Assembly: GCA_023300545.1 (NCBI GenBank)
Contig: JALZVT010000080.1
Span: 1-32,957 of the forward strand
DNA: 32,957 nt
Direction: 5' to 3'
Origin: Pseudomonadales bacterium
GTDB taxonomy: Bacteria > Pseudomonadota > Gammaproteobacteria > Pseudomonadales > Azotimanducaceae
Shown: piece by piece, positions 6,831 through 15,571 of the stretch
How positions within the stretch are numbered: the first letter of the stretch is position 1
How the letters are laid out: each line of letters begins with the position of its first letter
Made by a program: the position numbers and the translations under genes
The notes under the pieces: model-generated
Told to the model about the DNA's origin: nothing
The model's database searches: none
What the model saw: the letters and a program-made list of their open reading frames with translations, nothing else

Positions 6831-9176
6831 CTACTGAGTGCGAACCGCCACGCTTGTTGCACCGCGAGGCGCAGCGCCAGTCTGATCGGCAAAGAGCACA
6901 CGAATGCGCTTGCCAGCGGCATCGAGTGCCACCGCAGAAGACCCTGTAGCGAAGATGCTGAAGGTCGGCGTATCGCCGGCACCAATCGTCACATTTACTG
7001 CACCTGTAGTCGGTGCTGTTGGGTTAATGCACGCGCCCGTTGCCGGGTTAGTCTCGCAAATAGACAGTGCCACAGCGGGGTCACCGTCGGTCAGTGCTGC
7101 CGTTACGGCAATCTCACCTGCAGCCCCAACGTTTACGGATGACACGGAGAAGAAGCCCGTTCCGCCAACACCAGGAATGTTCACGATGCCAGTGCCTTCA
7201 ACAGTGGCAGCCAGTGCCACAACGTCTGGAACCGGGTCTGTATCTGCAGACAGCAGCAGTGTGTTGACCCCTTCAAACACTGGTGCGGCTGGAGCGTTGG
7301 AGCATGCGAAATCAAGCGCGACTTCCGCTGCCGCAAAGGGTGCGTCAGGAACAAACGAGAAGAAGAAGCTCTGGTTGCCGTTGTTGGCAGCAATGTCTGC
7401 TGGCGTATTTGGCGTACCCACCAGTTCGTTGGTGCCACCGTCTGTGGTCTGGTAGCTAAACACACCGGGAACATTTGAACCCGCGGCAGGCTCGATGCGG
7501 CAGTTGCTGGCCGTTACTGGCCCAGTGTTGATCACTGTCGCGAAGGCAGAAGCCGTGTTACCGACCTGTACAGATCGACTGCTGGGCAGAATAGCCGCGA
7601 CCACACTGGTTAGCTCACTGGAACCTTCTGGCGAGAACACAACATCAGGAAACGTCGTGCCTTGGGCAGCAGTGAATCGTGCAAGCTCTTCATCAAGCGC
7701 GTAGTGGACAATCTCATTGCCACCTGAGATGTAGTAGTCGTTAGCACCACCGGCGCCAATACCTGTTGCTGCGATCGTTGGCTCAATCACGTCGGACTGA
7801 TCAAGCGAACCCGGGTCAAGGACGGAGATGCCGTTCTGCGTCGACGAGTTATAGGTTGCGTAAACTACACTGTTAACCAATGCCACATCGGTGAAAGTAA
7901 GTGCGGAGTTAGCCGCAAAAAGAGCGAGCTGTGAGCCGGCGATGTTGTAACGGTAAACGACGTTACCTGAGGTCATGTAAACCTCACCAGAATTACCCGC
8001 AGAGATTGATGCAGGTGTGAAACCGAGCCCAGTGACCGCGGTCATCTCGACCAATGTATCCGCGTTGCGAATACTGAAACCATCCGTAAACGAGGCAATC
8101 AGGTCACCGTCAACCAACGCAACATCAGTGAAGTTAACTCCGGCTTCTTGAACACTCTCTAGCAAGGCACCCGCTGCGCCGTAGTGGAACAGGGTATCGC
8201 CCGCAGCAAGATAGAGATCATCATTCAGCGGTCCGAGCGCAATACCTGTCGCGGCGCTCGCTACGACGTCAAAACCACCGGCATTAGCCAATGTTTCTGC
8301 ATCGCGAATAGAAATCGAGTCGCCAGCCGCAGATGCCGTGATGGCCAGTGCTGTACCCGTTGTCGGAGGAAGAGGATCGGCAATAAACGTAATGTCCGTG
8401 AGCGCGCGGCCTGTAGCAGCAGCATCGAGTTCAACACCCGCTGTGGAATAATGGAAAACGTTTCCACCTGAGGTCAGGTACAGATCATCGTTGTCGCCAG
8501 CGACAACGCCTTCAACAGCAAACGGCAGCGCAAACGAGGCGTCTGTAATTTCCGCTAGCGTAATGGGGTTGCGAACGCTAACGCCATTTGCGGCCCCACC
8601 GGTAACCGCATAAAGGCGGGTTCCCGAGAGTGCCGAATCGACAAAGGTCACACCCGCGTCAGCCGCAGCATTAGTCAGTTCCGCACCGGTGTTACTAAAG
8701 ACGTAGAGCGTATCGCCAGCGGTAACGTACAAACGACCAAAGCCGTCTTCGATGGAGGTGGGTTCAAACGCGGTCGCGATGAATTCGGCTTCGACTAACG
8801 TATTCAAATCACGACGCGAGAGACCATCCGCGGTGCCTGTTGCGGCGACCCACAGATTGGCGCCAAGCACAGCAACGTCGCTATAACCGGCGTTGGCAAC
8901 GGTGTCAGTGGCGGTAACCATTCCGCTAATAGTGACGTTCGAAACGCTGTCGCCAGTTGCTAAATAGAGATTGCTGCCTTGACCAGCAGCAATGCCATTG
9001 ACTTCGCCAGCCACTCCGAAAGAGCCAGTTTCTGTCAACGTGGTTGCGCTACGGACGGAAACACCATCTGAAGCGCCGCCAAAGCCTGCGTATAAGGTCC
9101 CTACTGCCTGTGCCTGCGCACTGCCGAGAAGGACAAGACCGGCAAGGGTTGCCCGGCCTGGGTTAGTCCAGTTCAT
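6831..9176 (-). CDS. Secreted six-repeat propeller-like protein with C-terminal module shared with the neighbouring subtilase
   Basis: I do not recognise a named family for this 781-residue protein. Residues 1-24 look like a signal peptide ending in AQA. Residues 26-521 contain six repeats of about 80 residues. Each opens with a line such as GVSVRNPITLAE, ISIRDAETLANA or FSIRNADTLVEM, followed by LYLTSGGNVFHYS-like and FTDVALV-like segments, as in beta-propeller blades. Residues 525-781 form a module closely similar to the C-terminus of the subtilase upstream: LPSSRSVQVG, AFATVIN, NTLLLSAD, DVVALAAT, TPTFSIF, RIRVLFAD, RGATSVAV. There is no PEP-CTERM, LPXTG or other recognised sorting tail. 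The protein is acidic and nearly free of Cys outside the module. It is probably extracellular or surface-bound; its role is unknown. Confidence 0.82.
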   Translation of the reverse strand: MNWTNPGRATLAGLVLLGSAQAQAVGTLYAGFGGASDGVSVRSATTLTETGSFGVAGEVNGIAAGQGSNLYLATGDSVSNVTISGMVTATDTVANAGYSDVAVLGANLWVAATGTADGLSRRDLNTLVEAEFIATAFEPTSIEDGFGRLYVTAGDTLYVFSNTGAELTNAAADAGVTFVDSALSGTRLYAVTGGAANGVSVRNPITLAEITDASFALPFAVEGVVAGDNDDLYLTSGGNVFHYSTAGVELDAAATGRALTDITFIADPLPPTTGTALAITASAAGDSISIRDAETLANAGGFDVVASAATGIALGPLNDDLYLAAGDTLFHYGAAGALLESVQEAGVNFTDVALVDGDLIASFTDGFSIRNADTLVEMTAVTGLGFTPASISAGNSGEVYMTSGNVVYRYNIAGSQLALFAANSALTFTDVALVNSVVYATYNSSTQNGISVLDPGSLDQSDVIEPTIAATGIGAGGANDYYISGGNEIVHYALDEELARFTAAQGTTFPDVVFSPEGSSELTSVVAAILPSSRSVQVGNTASAFATVINTGPVTASNCRIEPAAGSNVPGVFSYQTTDGGTNELVGTPNTPADIAANNGNQSFFFSFVPDAPFAAAEVALDFACSNAPAAPVFEGVNTLLLSADTDPVPDVVALAATVEGTGIVNIPGVGGTGFFSVSSVNVGAAGEIAVTAALTDGDPAVALSICETNPATGACINPTAPTTGAVNVTIGAGDTPTFSIFATGSSAVALDAAGKRIRVLFADQTGAAPRGATSVAVRTQ

Positions 9177-9195
9177 ATTTAATCTACCACTGGTG

Positions 9196-9222
9196 AAAAA
9201 AAACGATTATGCCTAGATAATC
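9196..9222 (-). terminator. Weak candidate terminator after the subtilase gene
   Basis: GATTAT (9205-9210) and ATAATC (9217-9222) pair around a 6-nt loop. On the minus strand the stem is followed, after one G, by eight T (9203-9196). It lies 72-99 bp downstream of the subtilase stop and just upstream of the propeller-like gene. The stem is short and AT-rich, so termination is probably partial. Confidence 0.45.
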
Positions 9223-9294
9223 ATGTAAGGCGAGCTTAACAATGTAAAGCAATCCATGTTCTGTTTACGATTGGGTTACGTCCCGCTATTTCTG

Positions 9295-11988
9295 TTAGTT
9301 GTTGCGGACCACAGCAACGGAGGTTGCGCCTCTGATCACTCCGCTTGCGTCAGCAAAGGTCACACGAATTCGCGTGTTTGCCGGATCGAACGGTATGGCT
9401 TCCGCCGCCTGCACAAACACGCTAAATGTTGGTGTTGCACCAGCACCCACCGAAAGCGTGACGCTTGGTGCAGCGTCTTGCAAACAATTTCCCAATGAAT
9501 CTGTTGGGCAAACGCTAAGCGCTAACGGTACCACCGAATTGGTACCCGATACTGTTGCCGTCACCTGTGCTTGTGCGCCCAGATTGATACTGGCGACACT
9601 AAACGCGCCAGCACCACTTGCATTGGTTTCTACGACGCCATTATTGGTCGCAGTTGCAACGAGTGCGACAACGTCGGCAACCGGAGTATCCGACGCAGAA
9701 AGCAAGAGTGTTGTCAGACCGTCCAGCACCGTTGCTGCCCCCAGGTTGTCGCAGCCAAAGCGCAGCTGCACCTCTCGGGGCGTGATTGCCGCATCCGGTG
9801 TGAGCCGCAACACAAAAGACTGGGCCGTGTTGGCAGGAATATTTACAGTTGTGTTAGCAAATCCGGTGATCGCGTTGGTGCCAGCCTGGGTTGCAAAAAA
9901 TTCATAGCCGGCCGGTAACGGATCGAGGGGGGCAACAGAGCAGTTGATGCCCGTCTCGCTGCTGCTATTGATCATGGTTGCAAAGGCTGTGATCGGTTGC
10001 CCTACCAACGCTGAGCGCGAGGACGGCAGAACCGCCGCCACCAGCTGTGGCGTATTTGTGACCTGAGGGGTTGAGCTTGGGTTGTTGGAACTGGTGCTTG
10101 CGTAAAACTCAGACAGATTGCTGAACCCGTCGTTGTCTTGATCAGCCAGCGAATCTTGAATTGCAGGGTCCAGCGCGTTGGCCGTTTCATAGTCGTTGCT
10201 TATGCCGTCGCCATCTACATCGTTATCACAGAGATCTCCGACGCCATCAACATCAAGATCAAGCTGGGTCACGTTACTAATAAGTGCACAGTTATCCGCA
10301 TCGTTAGCAATACCGTCGTTATCGGCATCACCCGACAGTGCCAGCAATGAGTTAGCCGCCTGCACCAGGCCAAACCCGAACGTGTTGTCCCGACCCGGAG
10401 CGCCGAGATCTTCGGCACCAGCCTGCAACGCAGCCCGAATTTGTTGACTAGTGCTTGCCGGAGCCCGACTCCATATCAAAGCAGCAACGCCTGAGACATG
10501 AGGTGTCGCCATCGAGGTGCCGCTCAACTCACCATAATCTTCAGGACCAATGGATATCTGAGCTTGTTCCCCAAGCAACGTTAGCAGGACGGCGCCGTCA
10601 GTATCACTAATGCCAGCAACCGGAATGGTCACCCCCGGGGTATCGCCCAAGGTCCCGTTGCCAATCGCACCGGGAATGTTGTTGTAAATAATGGCGCCAA
10701 TGCCACCACCCGCCTCGCAATTTTGTGCTTTCTCGACAAACAGGAACGTACCGCGCTCAATGAGACAAATTTGCCCGGCAACGTTGGTGCAGACTGTCCC
10801 TGCCAGTCCGCAATCGGCGAGTGTCGCTGACACCGTGCCGATTGGTGTGCCCAGGAACGCCTCGCTTGCAAGATTCTGTGTACCTACCGTGACCTGCGCA
10901 CCAAAGCCGGTACCGCGAGGAACAGTTGAACGCACGGCAACACCGGGAGCTGCGAGCTCAACCTCTGGATAGCGCTGGGAGAACCCTGCAATGTCTCTGT
11001 TTTCGTCGAGGGCAGCGACCGCGACCACGCCGGCATAGGCCGCCGGAAAACTAGGTAGCGTACCGTCAGTTGGACTAGCGCCATCGTTACCCGCCGCGGC
11101 GACCGTAAGAATGCCTGCCTGAGAGAAATTCGCAAAAGCCTGCTCTTCGGAGGCGCTAAAACAGCCATTACCCGTACAGCCAAGACTGAGATTGACGACG
11201 CGCGCGCCGGCGTCGGCACAGGATTGCACACCCGCGATAACGTCGGACGAACTTGCGGTCGAGCCCTCCTCGTCAAACACACGGAAGATGTGCACATCAA
11301 ACTCGCCACCATTGGTGGTGCCAATGACCCCTTCAGTATTAGCCAGCGCCATGATTGAGCCCGCTACGTGGGTACCGTGCCCGTCATCATCTTGAAACCA
11401 TGGGCCGATACCGGGGGCGGATGCACCCGTCACTCGAGAAGCCGGCGGTAAGTCTGGGTGGCCCAGATCGAAACCGGTATCGACCACACAAACCATAATG
11501 CCAGGCGCGTCACCGTAGGCCACCTGATCGCTTTGCACCAAGGGAATTCCAAACGGCGTAATTTGCGTATCCACCATCAACGGATAACGCGGCGGGTCCA
11601 GTTCGATGCGCTCAACGTCGGCACTTTTAGCAAGGCCCGTGAGTTGAGCCGCTGAGAGGCGCACAGCGACGGCGTTGAGCCCAGGTAATTCGTAGCGCAG
11701 CTCGCCACCGACTCCCCCCACCATCGTGCGCGCCTTTTGCATCATCGCTTGACCGGCCCCCGTAGTGGCAGAACCCGCCATACGCTCGGTCGAGGACACC
11801 GCTGTTGCTGCCCGCGCACTAACCAACGGCGCATCGGCTTTGAGGGTAACGATGTAGCGGTTATCCCAAGCCTTTGAGTGGTCGGGGGTAGCAGAAGGGT
11901 CGAGAGCCGAATGCGCTGAGCCCGCACTCAGTAAACCGCCAATAAAGAGTCCCAGCCTAAGTGCTCGTAAAGAGGGTGTGTGCATCAT
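9295..11988 (-). CDS. Secreted subtilisin-like serine protease (S8) with PA insert, calcium-binding repeats and shared C-terminal module
   Basis: This 897-residue exported protease starts with a signal peptide (cleavage near AHSA, residue 28). An I9-type propeptide follows (about 43-132, beginning RYIVTLKADAP). The S8 triad is intact: Asp170 in VVDTG, His204 in HGTHVAG and Ser492 in GTSMATPHVSG, with Asn301 as the oxyanion residue. A PA domain is inserted at about 385-475 and includes QICLIERGTFLFVEKAQNC. Residues 553-625 hold thrombospondin type 3-like Asp-rich repeats (DADNDGI, DVDGDGIS, DQDNDGFS) that should bind calcium. Residues 650-897 are the module shared with the next gene downstream. 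It probably acts outside the cell on proteins and is likely exported by Sec and then type II secretion (inference). Tandem ATG codons make the start ambiguous by one residue. Confidence 0.94.
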   Translation of the reverse strand: MMHTPSLRALRLGLFIGGLLSAGSAHSALDPSATPDHSKAWDNRYIVTLKADAPLVSARAATAVSSTERMAGSATTGAGQAMMQKARTMVGGVGGELRYELPGLNAVAVRLSAAQLTGLAKSADVERIELDPPRYPLMVDTQITPFGIPLVQSDQVAYGDAPGIMVCVVDTGFDLGHPDLPPASRVTGASAPGIGPWFQDDDGHGTHVAGSIMALANTEGVIGTTNGGEFDVHIFRVFDEEGSTASSSDVIAGVQSCADAGARVVNLSLGCTGNGCFSASEEQAFANFSQAGILTVAAAGNDGASPTDGTLPSFPAAYAGVVAVAALDENRDIAGFSQRYPEVELAAPGVAVRSTVPRGTGFGAQVTVGTQNLASEAFLGTPIGTVSATLADCGLAGTVCTNVAGQICLIERGTFLFVEKAQNCEAGGGIGAIIYNNIPGAIGNGTLGDTPGVTIPVAGISDTDGAVLLTLLGEQAQISIGPEDYGELSGTSMATPHVSGVAALIWSRAPASTSQQIRAALQAGAEDLGAPGRDNTFGFGLVQAANSLLALSGDADNDGIANDADNCALISNVTQLDLDVDGVGDLCDNDVDGDGISNDYETANALDPAIQDSLADQDNDGFSNLSEFYASTSSNNPSSTPQVTNTPQLVAAVLPSSRSALVGQPITAFATMINSSSETGINCSVAPLDPLPAGYEFFATQAGTNAITGFANTTVNIPANTAQSFVLRLTPDAAITPREVQLRFGCDNLGAATVLDGLTTLLLSASDTPVADVVALVATATNNGVVETNASGAGAFSVASINLGAQAQVTATVSGTNSVVPLALSVCPTDSLGNCLQDAAPSVTLSVGAGATPTFSVFVQAAEAIPFDPANTRIRVTFADASGVIRGATSVAVVRNN

Positions 11989-12169
11989 TCCGTCCCGCTA
12001 AAGAGGCCCAATGGCACCCTAAAGTGCCTTGCTGCCTGCTTGAAAATTAACTGCACCGTCCTGCTGCCCCCCCAGTTTGGCGACAGTATCGAGGTAGGTT
12101 CGTGCGCTAGCTCACAGACTTACGACATCATACAAGGCTACTTAGTTTCATTGGCGGGGCGTACCGCGC

Positions 12170-13753
12170 CTAGGCGGCGTCGGAGTGCAGGCTGGCTCTC
12201 GCTGCAGCGGTGTTAGACAAAGCCTCCTCAGCCGAGGTAAAGATCAGCGAACCATCCTCTAATGGCGAGTTACGAATCGTTTTCCGATCTTCGGCAAAGT
12301 TTTGCGTATTTAGCCAAGGTTGGCGATCCCCCTGCTTGGGAAACAAATGCATCGATCGCATCATATAGCCCGCCGGAAAATCGGTGATCCAGGGTTTGGC
12401 CGACATCCCAACATCCGCAGCCGCCACGACCGGCGTGCACACGGCTTTGTCATGCTCACTCATGTGATTGAGCAATCGCACAACGTATTCCGAGGTTAGA
12501 TCCGCACGCAGCGTCCAGGAGGCGTTGATGTATCCAAACGTCTGCACGAGATTTGGCACATCGGAATACATCATCCCCTTATAGCTGAACGTCTCCGAAA
12601 AATTAACCGGCACGTTGTTAACACTGAAGCTTGCACCCCCCAACACTTCGAGATTCAGTCCGGTGGCTGTCACTATGATGTCAGCGCTCAGAACCTCACC
12701 ATTTTTAAGCCGCACGCCTTCCGCAACAAACCCCTCAATGTGCTCGGTCACAACCTCTGCTTTACCGCTTTTGATAGCGGTAAACAGATCGGCGTTGGGC
12801 ACGAGACAGAGTCGTTGATCCCACGGGTTGTAACTTGGCGTGAAGTGCTTCTCGACGTCGTAGTCATCGCCAAGCTGCTCACGCACAAGGTCGATCAGCT
12901 TTGCTTTCACCTTTGCGGGGTGGGTTTTGGTGCGGTTGAAGATATACCGCTGCATTTGTATGTTTTTCCAGCGGGTTAGCCGATACGCCAGTTTCTCCGG
13001 CAGAATTTTGCGCAGGAAATTAGCGATGGGGTCTTCGTCAGAGCGCGACACCACATAGGTCGGCGAGCGTTGCAGCATGGTTACCTTGGCCGCCTTATCG
13101 GTCATGGCGGGCACCAGAGTCATGGCCGTCGCACCGCTTCCAATCACCAGCACTTTCTTACCGCTGTAATCGAGATCTTCTGGCCACTGTTGTGGATGAA
13201 TCACCTGGCCGGTGTAACTGTCCCGCCCTTTGAATTCTGGGGTATAGCCGCCTTTGTAGCTGTAATAGCCACCGCACATAAAGAGCACGTTGCAGGTTAG
13301 CTCGCGCAGAGTGCCCGCGTTGTCGACCGTGACGTGCCAGCGCGAGGACGCCTCGTCAAAATTTGCGGCAACCACCTTGTGATTCAATCGCAGGTGATCG
13401 GTTAACCCACTCTCATTGGCAGTCGCTTTGACGTACTTACGAATTGAGGGGCCATCCGCAATCGCCTTAGCATCACGCCAAGGGCGAAACTGAAACCCCA
13501 ACGTGTGCATGTCGCTGTCTGAGCGAATACCGGGGTAGCGAAATAGATCCCAGGTACCGCCCATGCGTTCGCGCCCCTCAAGCAACGCGAAGCTGCGACC
13601 AGGACAACCTTCCTTAATATGGTGCGCAGCGCTGACTCCTGAAATGCCAGCCCCCACAATAATGACGTCGAGATGCTCTATGGCTGATGAGGCTGCGGCT
13701 GGGGTCTGCGCTGGTTCTGTCCCCTGCTGTTGAAGTCGTTCGTCGTTACCCAT
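12170..13753 (-). CDS. Flavin-containing monooxygenase, Baeyer-Villiger type
   Basis: This 527-residue class B flavoprotein monooxygenase has the FAD-binding GAGISG at 34-39, the NADPH-binding GSGATA at 205-210, and GGTWDLFRYPG at 65-75, typical of type I Baeyer-Villiger enzymes. The BVMO fingerprint is present as YTGQVIHPQQWP (180-191), with Tyr in place of the usual first Phe; the Trp-Pro end favours BVMO over N-oxidising FMO. It should insert oxygen next to a ketone (or oxidise a heteroatom) using NADPH and O2. The start ATG is preceded by GGAG at a good distance, and a sigma-70-like promoter lies 28-57 bp upstream. It is divergent from an MFS transporter that could move its substrate or product. 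The substrate is unknown. Confidence 0.92.
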   Translation of the reverse strand: MGNDERLQQQGTEPAQTPAAASSAIEHLDVIIVGAGISGVSAAHHIKEGCPGRSFALLEGRERMGGTWDLFRYPGIRSDSDMHTLGFQFRPWRDAKAIADGPSIRKYVKATANESGLTDHLRLNHKVVAANFDEASSRWHVTVDNAGTLRELTCNVLFMCGGYYSYKGGYTPEFKGRDSYTGQVIHPQQWPEDLDYSGKKVLVIGSGATAMTLVPAMTDKAAKVTMLQRSPTYVVSRSDEDPIANFLRKILPEKLAYRLTRWKNIQMQRYIFNRTKTHPAKVKAKLIDLVREQLGDDYDVEKHFTPSYNPWDQRLCLVPNADLFTAIKSGKAEVVTEHIEGFVAEGVRLKNGEVLSADIIVTATGLNLEVLGGASFSVNNVPVNFSETFSYKGMMYSDVPNLVQTFGYINASWTLRADLTSEYVVRLLNHMSEHDKAVCTPVVAAADVGMSAKPWITDFPAGYMMRSMHLFPKQGDRQPWLNTQNFAEDRKTIRNSPLEDGSLIFTSAEEALSNTAAARASLHSDAA

Positions 13754-13780
13754 CTCAATCTCTCCGCAAAACTACAACCC

Positions 13781-13810
13781 ATAATACTACCTGATCACTC
13801 CGCCTGTTAA
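13781..13810 (-). promoter_or_regulatory. Sigma-70-like promoter of the monooxygenase gene
   Basis: On the minus strand, TTAACA (13810-13805) and TATTAT (13786-13781) are separated by 18 bp, each matching the sigma-70 consensus at 5 of 6 positions. They lie in the 83-bp divergent spacer between the monooxygenase and the MFS transporter genes. The transporter promoter must overlap the same spacer, so shared control is likely. Confidence 0.6.
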
Positions 13811-13836
13811 AGTGGCCGGCTGCCAAGGAATCAGCC

Positions 13837-15057
13837 GTGTCCGAAACCGATAATTCAGAGTCATTCTCCACCACCGTCGCCAAACGTACGCTGCTTGCGT
13901 CTTTGGTGATTGTCGGCATGGGGTTTTCCGTGCTGTTCCCGGTACTTTCGCCACTGGGCCGCGAAATGGGTCTGCAGGAATTCCAGATAACCTCCATCAT
14001 CGCAAGCTCATCGCTGATGGTGTTTCTCGCCTCCCCCATCTGGGGTCGAGCCAGCGACCGCTGGGGTCGCAAGCGCATCATGCTGCTGGGTCTGTTCGGC
14101 TTTACCGCTGGCACCGCTCTGTTTAATACCGTGCTGACTGCGGGCCTTAACGGTTGGTTAATCGGCCTACCGTTATTCATTACGCTGATTGTCGCGCGTG
14201 TCATGCACGCAGCCGTTATGTCCGCGACTATGCCTGCAGCCAATGCCTATATGGCTGACATCACCAATCTAACCAATCGAACCAAAGGTATGGGTGCTGC
14301 CGGCGCGGCCAATAATCTGGGCGCCATACTTGGCCCGGCGGTTGCTGGCCTTGCCGTTATTTCATTGTTGACACCGCTCTGGATCATGGCCGGCCTTGCG
14401 CTCCTCAATGGCCTGTTTGTCTGGCGCTTCCTACCAGAACCACCTCGCCAGCGAGAGCTTGGGGAGCGCCCACGTATGAGCTATTTCGACCCGCGAATAC
14501 TGCCATTTGTGGTTGTCGGCGTACTTATGTTCACCGGGTTTGCCCTCGTACAGCAAACCATGGGGTTCCGCTTTCAAGATGCGCTGAATTTATCAGCCGG
14601 TGAAACCGCCCGCGATTTTGGCATCGCTATGACCTTCTCAGCAGGCGCCTCACTGATCGCTCAGGCGGTGATCGTCCAGCGTTTCGACATTGCGCCGTTC
14701 ACCCTACTGAAACTCTCCATGCCACTGCTCATCGTCGCATTCACTCTGTTTGCTCTGTATGACACCCAGTTAATGCTCACCATTGGTATGACGATATTGG
14801 GTTTTGGTATGGGCCTCGCGGGGCCTGGGTTTATGGCGGGCGCATCACTCGCAGTGTCCCCGGAAGAACAGGGCGCCGTCGCCGGCGTGGCGGGATCGTG
14901 CGGGCCACTCGGCTTCACCATCGGCCCCCTAATCGGCGGCTTCATGTACCAGGCTAGCCCCAGCCTGCCTTATGCCTTCGCCGCTGGCATGTACCTGGTG
15001 TTGTTGATCTCAATGCACTGGATTGGTCGTCGGGTCAAAGTCCACGGTCAGCCATAG
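13837..15057 (+). CDS. MFS transporter (drug:proton antiporter/Tet-like)
   Basis: This 406-residue major facilitator protein has about 12 membrane helices and the motif A loop GRASDRWGRKR (70-80) between helices 2 and 3. The C-terminal half has GFGMGLAGPGFMAG and a second Gly/Pro-rich helix (CGPLGFTIGPLIGG). The start is GTG at 13837, with AAGGAA ending 6 nt upstream; no ATG fits as well. It is transcribed divergently from the BVMO-like gene, with 83 bp between them. This suggests uptake or efflux of the monooxygenase substrate or product, but the sequence does not show the substrate. Confidence 0.92.
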   Translation: MSETDNSESFSTTVAKRTLLASLVIVGMGFSVLFPVLSPLGREMGLQEFQITSIIASSSLMVFLASPIWGRASDRWGRKRIMLLGLFGFTAGTALFNTVLTAGLNGWLIGLPLFITLIVARVMHAAVMSATMPAANAYMADITNLTNRTKGMGAAGAANNLGAILGPAVAGLAVISLLTPLWIMAGLALLNGLFVWRFLPEPPRQRELGERPRMSYFDPRILPFVVVGVLMFTGFALVQQTMGFRFQDALNLSAGETARDFGIAMTFSAGASLIAQAVIVQRFDIAPFTLLKLSMPLLIVAFTLFALYDTQLMLTIGMTILGFGMGLAGPGFMAGASLAVSPEEQGAVAGVAGSCGPLGFTIGPLIGGFMYQASPSLPYAFAAGMYLVLLISMHWIGRRVKVHGQP

Positions 15058-15066
15058 CCCGAGCTC

Positions 15067-15291
15067 TTACCCACACTCGCGCCCATACTTACGGGATGCG
15101 CGAATATCCACAACGATCGCCGTTTCCAAGCCCGAGCGACCCGCTGCCAACTGGGCTTCGAGGCTCATTGGCGAAACAAACGCTTCCTTAGTCCAGCTCC
15201 CCGCGGGCAGCTGCTCAATTTGGCGCTTGTGCAGCAGCCGCCCCGTCCGCACGTCACGGTAGATATATTTTGTCGAATTGGAACTGACCAT
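15067..15291 (-). CDS. Small basic conserved-type protein (YRDxRTGR motif)
   Basis: This 74-residue frame encodes a small protein with YIYRDVRTGRLLHKRQIEQLP near the N-terminus. It resembles short gammaproteobacterial proteins with a YRDARTGQFV-like motif, whose function is unknown to me. It lies tail-to-tail with the MFS gene, 9 bp apart. The ribosome-binding site is weak (GTGAGAG directly before ATG). The motif is the main support; a chance frame remains possible. Confidence 0.5.
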   Translation of the reverse strand: MVSSNSTKYIYRDVRTGRLLHKRQIEQLPAGSWTKEAFVSPMSLEAQLAAGRSGLETAIVVDIRASRKYGRECG

Positions 15292-15521
15292 CTCTCACTC
15301 AAGACCTAAACTGAAACATACATTGAAGGTTGCAAACTGCGTACCAACTTATACATAGCTATATTTATCAGATGGTTATGTTCTTATTCGAGAAACGTTC
15401 AAGAAAAAGCAGCGAGCAGGACAATCTCAGTTCGTCGCAAACTGACGGTTTTTGTGACCCCTGTCATAGGCGCCACTCAACCAGCATCACACTCGCTACT
15501 GCCCGACTGCGACTAGACGGG

Positions 15522-15555
15522 CACGCTCTTTCAGACAGCGGCTAAAAAGAGCGTG
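15522..15555 (-). terminator. Inverted repeat downstream of the acyl-CoA dehydrogenase pair
   Basis: CACGCTCTTT (15522-15531) and AAAGAGCGTG (15546-15555) are perfect 10-bp complements around a 14-nt loop. The repeat begins 16 bp after the stop of the 380-residue dehydrogenase gene. No T tract follows on the minus strand, so it is either a weak terminator or an mRNA 3'-end stabilising hairpin. The rest of 15292-15571 shows no gene I can support. Confidence 0.5.
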
Positions 15556-15571
15556 ACTGGCCGCTCCAGAT

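Noticed and set aside
6904-7455. Long plus-strand frame of 183 codons opposite the propeller-like gene
   Set aside because: It is the antisense shadow of a low-complexity, Ala/Thr/Val-rich coding region; no ribosome-binding site or family motif, and the opposite strand encodes a coherent repeat protein.
9299-9907. Plus-strand frame of 202 codons opposite the subtilase C-terminus
   Set aside because: Antisense shadow of the shared module; composition mirrors the real gene and no domain is recognisable.
10191-10335. Periodic Asp-rich coding DNA in the subtilase that looks like a tandem DNA repeat
   Set aside because: It is explained by the protein-level thrombospondin type 3-like calcium-binding repeats; the DNA copies are not identical.
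12153-12170. GC-rich imperfect hairpin directly after the monooxygenase stop
   Set aside because: The stem has a central mismatch and no T tract follows; too weak to call a terminator.
15330-15545. 71-codon plus-strand frame in the spacer before the acyl-CoA dehydrogenases
   Set aside because: No ribosome-binding site or recognisable motif; it runs into the 15522-15555 inverted repeat.
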